From contig CACYQD010000030.1 of assembly GCA_902776475.1 (NCBI GenBank), positions 1-36,398 of the forward strand: a stretch of 36,398 nucleotides of DNA, written 5' to 3'. Made by a program: the position numbers and the translations under genes. This DNA comes from an uncultured Prevotellaceae bacterium (GTDB taxonomy: Bacteria; Bacteroidota; Bacteroidia; Bacteroidales; Bacteroidaceae). The notes under the pieces are model-generated. The model was not told where the DNA came from. It ran no database searches and saw only the letters and a program-made list of their open reading frames with translations. Position 1 is the stretch's first letter; the number at the start of each line of letters is the position of its first letter. This document shows positions 23,579-33,107 of the stretch, in pieces.

Positions 23579-26500
23579 TCACCAAGTTACTCCCAGGCCA
23601 CGGAGCAAAGGAGCGGTGAGCGTTGAGTCGAATGCGTTGGGGACACAGCCCGAAGAGGACATGGAAAGATAAGAGATGGCAGAAAGAGCCATTTTTGACA
23701 GGTTCTTGTCGGCTTTTGTTTTTTCCAGTTGCCGTGAGAAGATATCATCTTCGACAATTTCCACATGCAGTCCCATTCCACGGAGCAAATCATACAACGT
23801 ATGCAAGTGTGGATTTGACAAATGACAGACAAAAGGCATGCCATCTGAGAGAGCCAATCCGACCAAACCTTTAGCCACCACATCCACCGGCGAGACATCC
23901 ACTTTCAAATGGGCAAGCGAGCTTGGAAGCATGCCGACAAGGCCACAAAGCCGCAGGGACATCAACAGGCCATTCCCCTCCTCGTTGCGCTGAAACCTGC
24001 CGTCATACGAACGGCCAGTAAGATTGCCGATCCTCACAATCAATGCGTCCAAAAAACCATCAGACACCCGCTCAAGCAACGCCCTTTCGGCCAAAAACTT
24101 AGAATAAGAATAGGGGTCAAGCAGTTGTTGGCCGATATACAGATTCTGTTCGGTCAGTCTCTCTGTTTCACCCTCTGACGGGGAATGGAATCCCGCGATG
24201 CTCAAAGTTGAGACTTGAACCAACCTGGCATGAGAAGAAGCGCAAAAACGGATGAGCGGATGAATGGCTTCCGTATTGACACGCTCCAGTTGGCGCTGCA
24301 AGGCGTAATGGCGCACATCAGCCGCACAGTTGATCACGACCTCGATGCCTTTGCCGCAACAACCATCAAGCCAGGTGGCATCAGTCAGGTCACCTCTCAC
24401 CACCATCACGCGGTTTCTGTCGCCATCGTTGAAAAGCCCCGGGAAATAAAATGACTGTGACTCCTCCAACCGCGAAATCGCCTCCTGCTCAGAACCTGCT
24501 CGCACCAGACAATAGATGCGCTCACAACCCAAAGCCAGACATTCACGAAGGACATGGGCCCCAAGGAAGCCCGTGGCACCAGTAAGAAGAACTGTCGCAG
24601 GAAGAGGAGAGGCCATTCGATCTGCCACTTCTCGCATACGACCCCTGAGTGCATGGTGAATATGACCATAGTCATAAGCATCAATAGTGAAAGACGGTTG
24701 GGGAACAAGATCCTCCATGAATTCTGCCAGCTTTCGAGGTGTCGGGAACTTGAAAACCGTTCCATAAGCCAACGATACGCCCCTCTTCTCCATCTCTGAC
24801 ATCAACTGCATCACAGTGAGCGAAGACCCTCCGAGGTCGAAGAAATCATCATCCACCCCCACCCTTTCGATTTGAAGGACTTCCTCAAAAGCCTGACACA
24901 AAAGGCGTTCAAGGGGCTTGACGGGAACTGTGTGCGTGGGGCAGGCATGAACATCAGGTGAAGGAAGAGCACTGCGGTCCACCTTCCCGTTGGGAAGCAG
25001 CGGCAGATGCTGCATACGCACCCAATAGGATGGCACCAGATATGCTGGACAAGTCTTTCTTAATTGTTCAGACAGCGTTTTCGATCCAACATCGGCATCC
25101 GAGGTATAATAGGCGCACAACTGAGCATGACCATGCGGAGAAACCAATGCCACATAGACCTGGGAAACCAAAGCAAGTGATGACACACGCCGCTCCACAT
25201 CATCGAGACTCACACGATAGCCATTGACCTTGGCCTGTCGGTCCTTGCGCCCTACATACTCCAGTTGTCCTTCCTCATTCCAATAAACCAGGTCGCCCGT
25301 ATGATAGACCTTGAGACCCGGAATGCCTGACATTCTGAATTGACGAGAAGTGAGTTCGGGATCCTTCCAATATCCCAAGGCCATCTGGGGGCCGCTGAGG
25401 CATAGTTCGCCTACTGCGCCCCATGAGAGCAGACGGCCATGCAGATCCATGACATAAGCTCCGAGATGGTCAAGCGGCCGACCGATCGGGATGGTTTCAT
25501 ACGACCTACCTTGCACCAATTCATAATAGGTGGCATCCACACAAAACTCCGTCGGACCATACGTATTATAGACATGACATGACGATTTTGGTGCCACAGT
25601 CAGTTGTTCTCCTCCGAGGCAGATGTAATCCAGGGAAGGATGGGGTTGGGAAGCTATCATGACACCGAGCCGGGTGGTGTAGCAACCGCCAGTCACTTCA
25701 TGCTCGTCGATGAAGCGATGGATTTCTCCCACGTCATGTCTGACCTCTTCGGGCATCATTAGGACCTGGCCACCAACGGTGAGAACAGGAAACAGATCTT
25801 CCACTGAGGCATCAAAGGCCAAGGAAGAATGGCAACTGATGCGGCTCTTGCCGCTCAAATGCCAGCGGCGAACCAAGAAGCGTACCAAGTTGGTCACCGC
25901 ACGATGCGGGATGACGACACCTTTGGGCACTCCCGTAGTCCCCGATGTATAAATCATATATGCAGCGTCATCTTGAACAAGAAGAGGAAGACTGTCGTCC
26001 GAACACTGGCCATGTGGGATAAGGGGAAGATCTGACGGATTGAGCAGCACGTCAATTTCAGCCTCCGTTATCAAGCGCTGTCGCTCTGACAGGGGAAGAG
26101 AGGTTTCCATTGGAACATACGCCGCAGCAGCACGCATGACCGCCAACGCTGCAGTCAAAAATCCACAACATGGAACGGTCAGGATACCTACAAAGCAGCC
26201 ACGAAGCACCCCTTGGCAGCGCAACCATCCTGCTAACAGCCGGGAACGCTCTTCCAGATCGGCATACGTCAGTCGTGTCGAACCATCAGAGACCGCAATG
26301 GACTGGGGGGTAAGACGAGCCTGAGCCAGAAACAAATCGACAAAAGTCTCGCCAACCATATCTGTAGTACCACTCGAGTTCTCACCAACAGACCTCCTCA
26401 TGATCTGCATTCGCTCCTTTACATCCACGCTTTCCACATCTCCCACAAGACCATCCGGATGGCGCATCATTTCATTCAGACAGGTCACCATGGCACGGGC

Positions 26501-27667
26501 AAACAACCTCAGTGTCTTCTCCCCGACACAGGCCTCGCTGGCATCCATTCTTATCTCATACGCCCCTGACCGGTTATAGATGATGCAATTCAAGCCATTG
26601 GCACTCTCCCCCTTGTGCAACTGTATTCCCTCCACACACTCCTGGCCGACAGACACCCGTTCCATGATATCTTTGCCCTGAAAGGCGAAACACACGGGGG
26701 CAGTCTGCCGCATGTCGTTGCAAAAATGGGTATATGGATAGGCAGAATGCCGTGTGGCTGCCATCAAGGATGAACGCAGACTTCTCACAAAAGACACGAT
26801 GGTCATGGCAGGATTGACCTCGCATGTGAAAGGCAATGTCTCGACAAACATGCCGTATGTACGGCGCAGGTTGCGCTGATGTCTGCCATGGCTCAGTGTG
26901 GCGAAAGCTACCCTGTCGGAGCCACACCACTTGGAAAGCAAGACAGAGAAAGCTGCGAGGAAGAGGAGGTTGTTCTGCGTGTGGTGATTCTCGCACCACA
27001 AATCGACATCCTGACGGGATACCGTCTCGCTGACGAAAATGCTCTTACCAACCAATCCGACATTGGCCAGAGGCAAATTAGAAAAGCCCACGCCTTCAAA
27101 CGCCTGAAGACAAGATGCTTTAGCACGATCATATTCCGCACTCCCCAACCGCGCCTCTTCCTTCTCCGCCCATAGATACAATCCGCCAGACTCTTCCTCC
27201 AATGGAAGGCCCTCAAATGCCATCGGCAGATCATACCCGATGAAAGACTGGGCTATGGTCATGCCATCGGCTATCACATGATGAAAATCGATCAACAACC
27301 AGACATGGCATTCGGTCTCAAGAATCTCGAATCGACAGAGAGGTGAAGCGTCAAAAAGGGAAAACGGTCGAACAAAATCATGGTCAATATATACCAAAGC
27401 CTCGCTCTCAGGCATACGGGCTCTCCGCACTTCAATCTGCATGTCAGGATCAGAAAACTGTCGGAAACAGCCACATTCGTCAACTATCCGGGTACGCAAA
27501 GCCGGACGCCGAGCAATCACAGAGCGGACAGCCCTCTCCAACTTGTCGGCATTCATCCTTGTAGAGAAAGGGATGGCTGAGGGCAGATGATACGAAGTGG
27601 AATCAGGCAGTTTGCTGCATGCCATCAGTATGCCCACTTGACTTTGCAAAAGCGGATAAGTCTTCAC
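23579..27667 (-). CDS. nonribosomal peptide synthetase, C-A-T-reductase
   Basis: A 1362-aa single-module NRPS. Condensation domain about 1-420 with intact HHVIADG (129-135). Adenylation domain about 440-905: YTSGTTGVPKG (573-583), NTYGPTE (701-707), YHTGD (788-792), LEYVGRKDRQAKVNGYRV (802-819) and NGKVDR (893-898). Carrier domain about 915-990 with DLGGSS, Ser949 being the likely phosphopantetheine site. Terminal thioester reductase about 1025-1362 with TGATGFLG (1029-1036) and YSYSK (Y1186/K1190). The reductase should release the product as an aldehyde, perhaps further reduced to an alcohol. The start is GTG (27665-27667); YPLLQSQ at residues 4-10 is the usual beginning of a condensation domain. 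The gene stands alone: no partner synthetase, phosphopantetheinyl transferase, exporter or tailoring gene is near. Confidence 0.93.
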   Translation of the reverse strand: MKTYPLLQSQVGILMACSKLPDSTSYHLPSAIPFSTRMNADKLERAVRSVIARRPALRTRIVDECGCFRQFSDPDMQIEVRRARMPESEALVYIDHDFVRPFSLFDASPLCRFEILETECHVWLLIDFHHVIADGMTIAQSFIGYDLPMAFEGLPLEEESGGLYLWAEKEEARLGSAEYDRAKASCLQAFEGVGFSNLPLANVGLVGKSIFVSETVSRQDVDLWCENHHTQNNLLFLAAFSVLLSKWCGSDRVAFATLSHGRHQRNLRRTYGMFVETLPFTCEVNPAMTIVSFVRSLRSSLMAATRHSAYPYTHFCNDMRQTAPVCFAFQGKDIMERVSVGQECVEGIQLHKGESANGLNCIIYNRSGAYEIRMDASEACVGEKTLRLFARAMVTCLNEMMRHPDGLVGDVESVDVKERMQIMRRSVGENSSGTTDMVGETFVDLFLAQARLTPQSIAVSDGSTRLTYADLEERSRLLAGWLRCQGVLRGCFVGILTVPCCGFLTAALAVMRAAAAYVPMETSLPLSERQRLITEAEIDVLLNPSDLPLIPHGQCSDDSLPLLVQDDAAYMIYTSGTTGVPKGVVIPHRAVTNLVRFLVRRWHLSGKSRISCHSSLAFDASVEDLFPVLTVGGQVLMMPEEVRHDVGEIHRFIDEHEVTGGCYTTRLGVMIASQPHPSLDYICLGGEQLTVAPKSSCHVYNTYGPTEFCVDATYYELVQGRSYETIPIGRPLDHLGAYVMDLHGRLLSWGAVGELCLSGPQMALGYWKDPELTSRQFRMSGIPGLKVYHTGDLVYWNEEGQLEYVGRKDRQAKVNGYRVSLDDVERRVSSLALVSQVYVALVSPHGHAQLCAYYTSDADVGSKTLSEQLRKTCPAYLVPSYWVRMQHLPLLPNGKVDRSALPSPDVHACPTHTVPVKPLERLLCQAFEEVLQIERVGVDDDFFDLGGSSLTVMQLMSEMEKRGVSLAYGTVFKFPTPRKLAEFMEDLVPQPSFTIDAYDYGHIHHALRGRMREVADRMASPLPATVLLTGATGFLGAHVLRECLALGCERIYCLVRAGSEQEAISRLEESQSFYFPGLFNDGDRNRVMVVRGDLTDATWLDGCCGKGIEVVINCAADVRHYALQRQLERVNTEAIHPLIRFCASSHARLVQVSTLSIAGFHSPSEGETERLTEQNLYIGQQLLDPYSYSKFLAERALLERVSDGFLDALIVRIGNLTGRSYDGRFQRNEEGNGLLMSLRLCGLVGMLPSSLAHLKVDVSPVDVVAKGLVGLALSDGMPFVCHLSNPHLHTLYDLLRGMGLHVEIVEDDIFSRQLEKTKADKNLSKMALSAISYLSMSSSGCVPNAFDSTLTAPLLRGLGVTW

Positions 27668-27671
27668 GATG

Positions 27672-27679
27672 CAAAAATA
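27672..27679 (-). promoter_or_regulatory. -7 box for the NRPS gene
   Basis: Minus strand TATTTTTG fits TAnnTTTG but ends only 4 nt before the GTG start, and no TTTG lies at the usual upstream distance. If used, the mRNA would be nearly leaderless. Confidence 0.45.
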
Positions 27680-27701
27680 GGAATTTTTTCTTTGATTATC
27701 A

Positions 27702-27732
27702 TTGTCAGTATGATGGATTTTTCATACTTTTG
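27702..27732 (+). promoter_or_regulatory. promoter of the ThiE/TenI-like - prs - TlpA operon
   Basis: TTG (27702-27704), 20 nt, TACTTTTG (27725-27732). It is divergent from, and interleaved with, the NRPS upstream region. Confidence 0.75.
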
Positions 27733-27783
27733 CAAGTGAAATGCCTATAGCGGGGATTTCCAATGTCAAGAAGCACAAAGACG

Positions 27784-28392
27784 ATGAAGCTTGCCATCAT
27801 GACCAAACCCACGTTTTTCGTGGAGGAAGACAAAATTCTGGAAGCCCTCTTCGAGGAGGGCTTGGAAGACTTGCACATTTTCAAGCCTGGTTCCTCTCCT
27901 ATTTATGTGGAGCGCTTGCTGTCACTTCTTCCTGAGAGCACCCATCGTCGCATTACAGTCCACGACCATTACTACCTGAAAGAGGAATTCGGCCTCTACG
28001 GTATCCATATCGATGACCCCACACTGGCAAGGCCGGCTGGTTACAAGGGCAACTTCAGCCGCTCATGCGAAGACCTGTCTCTTTTAAAAGAGGCCAAGAA
28101 GAAATCCAGATACGTATTCCTGCGCAACATTTTCGACAGCATTTCCGTGAGCGGGCAGAAATCCACTTTCAGCAGCGCCGAACTACAGGCGGCATCACGT
28201 CAAGGACTAATTGACAAGCATGTCTATGCCCTCGGTGGCGTGTCGTTGGACAATATCCCTGCCCTCCGCGATCTGGGATTCGGAGGCGTTGTGGTTTGTG
28301 GAGACCTTTGGAACCGTTTCGACATTCACTGCGAAACCGACTTCAAGAGTGTCATCAGCCATTTTGAGAAATTAAAGTCAGCAATAGGTTAA
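27784..28392 (+). CDS. thiamine-phosphate-synthase/TenI-like protein
   Basis: A 202-aa TIM-barrel protein of the ThiE/TenI superfamily. Recognisable blocks are HDHYYLKEEFGLYGIHI, NFSRSCEDLSLL, SRYVFLRNIFDSISVSGQKSTFS (the family's phosphate-binding/active-site loop) and VYALGGVSLDNI. ThiE joins the thiazole and pyrimidine halves of thiamine; TenI-like relatives tautomerise or have lost that activity. Several ThiE positions look altered and no other thiamine gene is near, so I call it only to superfamily. ATG at 27784 (MKLAIMTKPTFFVEEDK) matches homologue starts; an ATG at 27763 would add seven residues and has GGGGA upstream. First gene of a three-gene operon. Confidence 0.75.
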   Translation: MKLAIMTKPTFFVEEDKILEALFEEGLEDLHIFKPGSSPIYVERLLSLLPESTHRRITVHDHYYLKEEFGLYGIHIDDPTLARPAGYKGNFSRSCEDLSLLKEAKKKSRYVFLRNIFDSISVSGQKSTFSSAELQAASRQGLIDKHVYALGGVSLDNIPALRDLGFGGVVVCGDLWNRFDIHCETDFKSVISHFEKLKSAIG

Positions 28393-28417
28393 AAAATCAT
28401 AAAACAACTACAAAAAA

Positions 28418-29356
28418 ATGAATGACCAAAATTCCTACATGGTATTCTCGGGCACCAAGACCCGATACCTTGCGGAAAAAATCTGTCAAAGTCTTGGCTG
28501 TCCGTTAGGCAGTCTGCAAATCACCCACTTCTCCGACGGAGAGTTTGCCGTCTCCTACGAAGAGTCCATCAGGGGGCGCGACCTCTTCCTCGTACAGAGC
28601 ACCTTCCCCAACTCAGACAACTTCATGGAACTTCTCCTGATGATTGACGCCGCCAAGCGCGCCTCTGCCCGTACGATCAACGCCGTGATGCCCTACTTCG
28701 GATGGGCACGCCAGGACCGGAAGGACAAGCCCAGGGTGAGCATTGGAGCAAAACTGGTGGCCGACATGCTCAGCGTGGCCGGTGTCGACCGTGTCATCAC
28801 GATGGACCTCCATGCCGACCAGATCCAGGGATTCTTCGATGTTCCTGTCGATCATCTGTATGCTTCGGGAGTTCTCCTGCCTTATCTCCAATCCCTCCAC
28901 CTTGACAATATGGTCATCGCCTCCCCCGATGTGGGCGGTTCAAAGCGTGCCAGCACCTATGCCAAATACCTGGGATGTCCGCTGGTGCTTTGCAACAAGA
29001 CCCGTGCGCGTGCGAATGTCGTGGCCACCATGCAGATCATCGGTGATGTGGTAGGTAAGAACGTCGTCATCGTGGATGACATCGTGGATACTGCCGGCAC
29101 GATTACGAAAGCCGCTGACCTGATGAAGGAAGCCGGAGCTCAGAGTGTGCGCGCCTGTGCATCCCATTGTGTGATGAGCGGTGCCGCCAGCGACAATGTG
29201 ATGAATTCCGCTCTGGAGGAGATTGTCTTCACCGACTCCATCCCCTACAACAGATCTTGTCCGAAACTCAAGCAAATCTCCGTTGCTGACATGTTTGCCG
29301 AGACAATCCGCCGAGTGATCTCCAACCAGAGTATCAGTTCCCAATACCTCATCTGA
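28418..29356 (+). CDS. prs: ribose-phosphate pyrophosphokinase
   Basis: This cytosolic enzyme makes PRPP from ribose 5-phosphate and ATP for nucleotide, His and Trp synthesis. The 312-aa length is normal. Seen: FSDGEFAVSYEESIRGRD near the N-terminus, PYFGWARQDRKDKPRVSI (about 93-110, the flexible ATP loop region), DLHADQIQGFFD (about 129-140) and the PRPP-binding loop VIVDDIVDTAGTITKAA (about 216-232). The signature Cys/Arg details suggest a class I enzyme. It lies 25 nt after the ThiE-like gene and 1 nt before the TlpA-like gene, so it is the middle gene of the operon. Confidence 0.95.
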   Translation: MNDQNSYMVFSGTKTRYLAEKICQSLGCPLGSLQITHFSDGEFAVSYEESIRGRDLFLVQSTFPNSDNFMELLLMIDAAKRASARTINAVMPYFGWARQDRKDKPRVSIGAKLVADMLSVAGVDRVITMDLHADQIQGFFDVPVDHLYASGVLLPYLQSLHLDNMVIASPDVGGSKRASTYAKYLGCPLVLCNKTRARANVVATMQIIGDVVGKNVVIVDDIVDTAGTITKAADLMKEAGAQSVRACASHCVMSGAASDNVMNSALEEIVFTDSIPYNRSCPKLKQISVADMFAETIRRVISNQSISSQYLI

Positions 29357-29357
29357 C

Positions 29358-30452
29358 ATGAAGAAAGCCTTAGGTTTACTTCCTGCCATTGCCGTCCTCT
29401 TGCTGTTGGCTGGGTGCCATTCAAAGAGCTACAGGATACACGGAGAGATGGAAGGAGCTACCGAGACCGACACGTTGTTCCTGATCACTGATTTGGAGAA
29501 CGGCATTCCTTTCGACACCTTATTGATCAAGAATGGGAAATTTGAGTATGAGGGGGAAATAGACAGTGCCGCGATCTGCCTGCTGCGGATCAAGAGTTCG
29601 ACGGAATCCATCCAGCCCTTTTTCCTGGAGCCCGGCGACATCACCATCCAGTTGAGAAAAGGTCAAGGAGAATCGAAGATCAAGGGTACGCACCTCAATG
29701 ATGAATGGCAGGCGCTGAATGATTTCGGATTTGAGAATCAGAACAAGCTTCAGCAAATCATGAGCCAGTTCGCTGACAGTCTGCCTGACAATGAGAAACA
29801 AGCACTCCAGTCGAAGGCATTGGCGGTGATGCAGGAGATGACCGACAAATACTACGCCACGGCGGAGAAGAACATCAACAATGAACTGGGTTTCATGCTT
29901 GTGACCAATCCGACCGTTCTCAGTGAGGAACAGGTGCTGGTACTGATCAACAAGATGTCTGCCAAACAGCACAACCGCAAGGAAGTGAAGGAATTGGAGA
30001 AATACCTGAAAGGTGCGGCACCTAATGAGGGGGAAGGACAACAGATCCCTGACTTCAAGGCAAAATCGCCGGAAGGAGCAGAGATCAATGCCATGAGCGT
30101 CATTGCCAAGAATGAGATCACCATCATTGATTTCTGGGCCAGTTGGTGTCAGCCCTGTATGCGGGAGATGCCTCATATGGTGGAACTATATAACCTCTAT
30201 CACAGCAAGGGACTAGGAATTCTCGGCGTGTCGCTCGACGATAACCGCGAGGCTTGGAAAGACGCCATCCAGAAAAGCCATGCCACCTGGCCTCAGATTT
30301 CTGAACTGACTCGCAACAGTGAGATTGCGCAGATGTTTGGCATACAGGCTATTCCCCATACCATCCTCGTCGATCAAGAAGGTTCCATTCTTACCAGGGG
30401 ACTCATCGGAACCGACCTGGAGAACTTCATCCGCGACAGATTAGGGAAATAA
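29358..30452 (+). CDS. TlpA-like thiol-disulfide lipoprotein with DUF4369-like N-domain
   Basis: A 364-aa lipoprotein: lipobox LLAGC (Cys20). Residues about 25-120 form a beta-rich domain like DUF4369 (YRIHGEMEGATETDTLFL, FFLEPGDITIQL). A helical linker spans about 120-225, and the thioredoxin-like domain with redox motif WASWCQPC (Cys264, Cys267) and the cis-Pro region AIPHTILVD follows. It probably acts on the periplasmic side of the membrane as a reductant for extracytoplasmic disulfides; proteins of this type are numerous in Bacteroidetes. The ATG lies 1 nt after the prs stop, so translational coupling is likely. Transcription ends at the palindromic terminator at 30484-30519. Confidence 0.88.
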   Translation: MKKALGLLPAIAVLLLLAGCHSKSYRIHGEMEGATETDTLFLITDLENGIPFDTLLIKNGKFEYEGEIDSAAICLLRIKSSTESIQPFFLEPGDITIQLRKGQGESKIKGTHLNDEWQALNDFGFENQNKLQQIMSQFADSLPDNEKQALQSKALAVMQEMTDKYYATAEKNINNELGFMLVTNPTVLSEEQVLVLINKMSAKQHNRKEVKELEKYLKGAAPNEGEGQQIPDFKAKSPEGAEINAMSVIAKNEITIIDFWASWCQPCMREMPHMVELYNLYHSKGLGILGVSLDDNREAWKDAIQKSHATWPQISELTRNSEIAQMFGIQAIPHTILVDQEGSILTRGLIGTDLENFIRDRLGK

Positions 30453-30483
30453 CATCAAGAAATAGCTGTTGCTTTCGAGCAAC

Positions 30484-30519
30484 AAAAAAGGCATTGCCAA
30501 CGTTGGCAATGCCTTTTTT
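30484..30519. terminator. bidirectional terminator, perfect 36-nt palindrome
   Basis: AAAAAAGGCATTGCCAAC followed directly by its exact reverse complement, ending in six T on either strand. It serves both the rightward prs operon and the leftward glycogen operon, whose stop codons face each other across it. Confidence 0.93.
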
Positions 30520-30540
30520 CATATTAGGTTCCTCTGGAGA

Positions 30541-33093
30541 TTAAATCCATCTCACATAGCAGAAATCCTGACGGTGAGGCAGTTTATCACTCTTCGGGTA
30601 CATACGGACAGCGGTCTTGTAAGTACCAGCCTTATCCGGGGTGAGTTTGCACTCGAAGGTATAGATATTGCCTTCTTTCTTAACAATGTTGAAAGGATAG
30701 ACGCGGTTGATCCGGTCTTCGCCATTGGTGTCAGTCTTGAGGGTGACGAACTCCAGTCCGATAGCATCGTCAAGTCCAACTTCGTCGATGACATATTTGA
30801 CAACAAACTCCACGCCGGTCTCAGCGGCCTCCACCAGATTGCTTTCTTTCGAAACCACCTTGATGGCATCCCATCTCTCAGCAACAGACTCTTTCCAGAT
30901 AGCGATATCCCTTGCCAACTGGTTGTTGTTTGCATGAAGTTTCTCAGAACGCTCAGCGAGTTTGTTGTAGAACTTGGAGTAATAGTCATCCAACTGACGC
31001 TTCATGGTATAATGAGGAGCGATGGTGGCGATGGAGTTCTTGATGACCTTGATCCATCCCTCACTGTAGCCTTTCTCATTCTTGTTATAATAAAGCGGAA
31101 TGATCTCATTCTCAAGGAGTCCGTAAATGGTAGCAGCGTCAAGCTGATCCTGGTATCCCTGGTTCTGATAGGTGCGCTTCTCTGTGAGAGCCCATCCTGC
31201 ACCCTCGCGGTAGCCTTCCAGCCACCAGCCATCAAGCACGGAGAGGTTGACCACACCATTCATTTCTGCCTTTTCGCCAGATGTACCGGAAGCCTCCAGC
31301 GGACGGGTCGGTGTATTCATCCAGATATCCACACCAGAGACGAGGCGGCGGGCGAGGCGGAAGTCATAATCCTCAAGGAAGATGATCTTGCCAAGGAACT
31401 CTGGCCGCTGGCTGATCTCGAAGATACGCTTGATCAGTCCCTGTCCGGCACCGTCGGCGGGATGAGCCTTACCCGAGAAGATAAACTGTACGGGATGCTC
31501 TGGATCGTTGACAATCTTGGCCAGTCTGTCAAGGTCGGTGAACAGCAGGTGAGCACGCTTGTAAGTGGCGAAGCGCCTGCAGAATCCGATGATCAGGGCA
31601 TTGGGGTTGATCTTCTGCAAGAGGGAGACCACGCGTGAAGGATCACCTTGGTTCTTGAGCCATGTCTCACGGAACTTATCGCGGATGTAATCCACCAGTT
31701 TCTTCTTCAGCGCCATGCGGGTGTTCCAGATTTCCTGGTCATCAACGTTGTAGATGGCATGCCAGATCTGCTCATTGCTCTGGTCGCCCATGAATTTCTT
31801 GTCGAAATGTTTGGCATAGAGCTGTCTCCACTCGGTAGCAGCCCAGCTGGGGAAGTGGACGCCGTTGGTAACATAGCCCACATGGTTTTCCTCAGGATAA
31901 TAGCCAGCCCAGATGGGAGCGAACATTTTCTGGCTCACCCAACCGTGCAATTTACTGACACCATTTACCTCCTGACAGGTGTTGCAGGCGAAGATGGACA
32001 TGCAGAAGCGCTCGCTGTGGTCATCGGGGTTCTGGCGACCCATACCGATGAACTCATCCCATGTGATACCCAGCATAGCAGGATAGCCACCCATGTATTT
32101 GCCGAACATGCTCTCGTCGAAATAGTCATGACCAGCAGGCACTGGGGTGTGGACGGTATAGAGAGATGATGCACGGACAAGTTCGAGAGCCTGGTTGAAC
32201 GACATGCCCTCAGCCACGTAGTCACACAGTCTTTGAAGGTTGCACAGGGCGGCATGTCCCTCGTTGCAATGATAGATCTGCTTTTTGATGCCCAGTTTCT
32301 TGAGGGTAAGCATACCGCCGATACCGAGCAGGATTTCCTGTTTGAGACGATTCTCCCAGTCACCGCCGTAGAGCGAGTGAGTGATGGGCTTATCAAAGTC
32401 GGAGTTCATCTCATTGTCTGTATCAAGCAAATAAAGAGGAATACGACCCACATTGACACGCCAGACATAAGCATGAACCTGATAGTTCATGTAAGGCACA
32501 TCCACCACCATGTGATTGCCATCAGCATCCAACTGACGCTCGATGGGAAGTGAATTGAAATTCTGGGCCTCGTAGTTGGCAATCTGCTGTCCATCCATGG
32601 AAAGCGACTGCTTGAAATAACCGAAGCGATAGAGGAAGCCTATTGCACAGAGATTGACATTGCTGTCGGATGCCTCTTTGAGGTAATCACCGGCGAGCAT
32701 TCCAAGTCCGCCAGAGTAAATCTTGAGCACCTGATTGATACCGTATTCCATGCTGAAATAAGCGACGGAAGGTCTTTTTGAATCAGGCTTGACATCCATA
32801 TATTTGCGGAACTTGGCATAGACATCCTTCACATTCTTCATGATTTCCTTATCCTTCTCCAGTTCCTGTTTCCTCTCATAGCTCAGTCTCTCAAGCAAGA
32901 GCACAGGGTTATGTCCCACTTCCTCATAGAGTTCTTCGTCAAGACTTCTCCAGAGGTCACGTGCCTCGTAATTCCATGCCCACCACATGTTGTGGGCCAG
33001 CTCATCCAAGCATTTCAGTTGTTCGGGAAGCCTAGACTTCACCAACACTTCTTTCCACTGGGGAGCATTTGCATAATCAGCTTTGATTTTCAT
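30541..33093 (-). CDS. glgP: alpha-glucan (glycogen) phosphorylase
   Basis: A GT35 enzyme that releases glucose 1-phosphate from glycogen in the cytosol. The 850-aa protein starts with the DUF3417-like segment ([23 protein letters not shown], about 26-48) of the bacterial/archaeal short phosphorylase type. It has AYFSMEYGI (about 111-119), [17 protein letters not shown] and the PLP-site segment [14 protein letters not shown] with its Lys. A C-terminal extension of about 100 residues after the catalytic core is beta-rich and often seen in Bacteroidetes. It lies 14 nt downstream of glycogen synthase, so one transcript carries both the synthetic and the degradative enzyme. Confidence 0.93.
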   Translation of the reverse strand: MKIKADYANAPQWKEVLVKSRLPEQLKCLDELAHNMWWAWNYEARDLWRSLDEELYEEVGHNPVLLLERLSYERKQELEKDKEIMKNVKDVYAKFRKYMDVKPDSKRPSVAYFSMEYGINQVLKIYSGGLGMLAGDYLKEASDSNVNLCAIGFLYRFGYFKQSLSMDGQQIANYEAQNFNSLPIERQLDADGNHMVVDVPYMNYQVHAYVWRVNVGRIPLYLLDTDNEMNSDFDKPITHSLYGGDWENRLKQEILLGIGGMLTLKKLGIKKQIYHCNEGHAALCNLQRLCDYVAEGMSFNQALELVRASSLYTVHTPVPAGHDYFDESMFGKYMGGYPAMLGITWDEFIGMGRQNPDDHSERFCMSIFACNTCQEVNGVSKLHGWVSQKMFAPIWAGYYPEENHVGYVTNGVHFPSWAATEWRQLYAKHFDKKFMGDQSNEQIWHAIYNVDDQEIWNTRMALKKKLVDYIRDKFRETWLKNQGDPSRVVSLLQKINPNALIIGFCRRFATYKRAHLLFTDLDRLAKIVNDPEHPVQFIFSGKAHPADGAGQGLIKRIFEISQRPEFLGKIIFLEDYDFRLARRLVSGVDIWMNTPTRPLEASGTSGEKAEMNGVVNLSVLDGWWLEGYREGAGWALTEKRTYQNQGYQDQLDAATIYGLLENEIIPLYYNKNEKGYSEGWIKVIKNSIATIAPHYTMKRQLDDYYSKFYNKLAERSEKLHANNNQLARDIAIWKESVAERWDAIKVVSKESNLVEAAETGVEFVVKYVIDEVGLDDAIGLEFVTLKTDTNGEDRINRVYPFNIVKKEGNIYTFECKLTPDKAGTYKTAVRMYPKSDKLPHRQDFCYVRWI

Positions 33094-33107
33094 ACTTTGT
33101 TATAACG

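Noticed and set aside
21000-30480. A larger biosynthetic gene cluster around the NRPS
   Set aside because: Flanking genes are nspC, a small barrel gene, ThiE-like, prs and a TlpA-like lipoprotein, on separate transcripts. No transporter, regulator or tailoring enzyme is seen.
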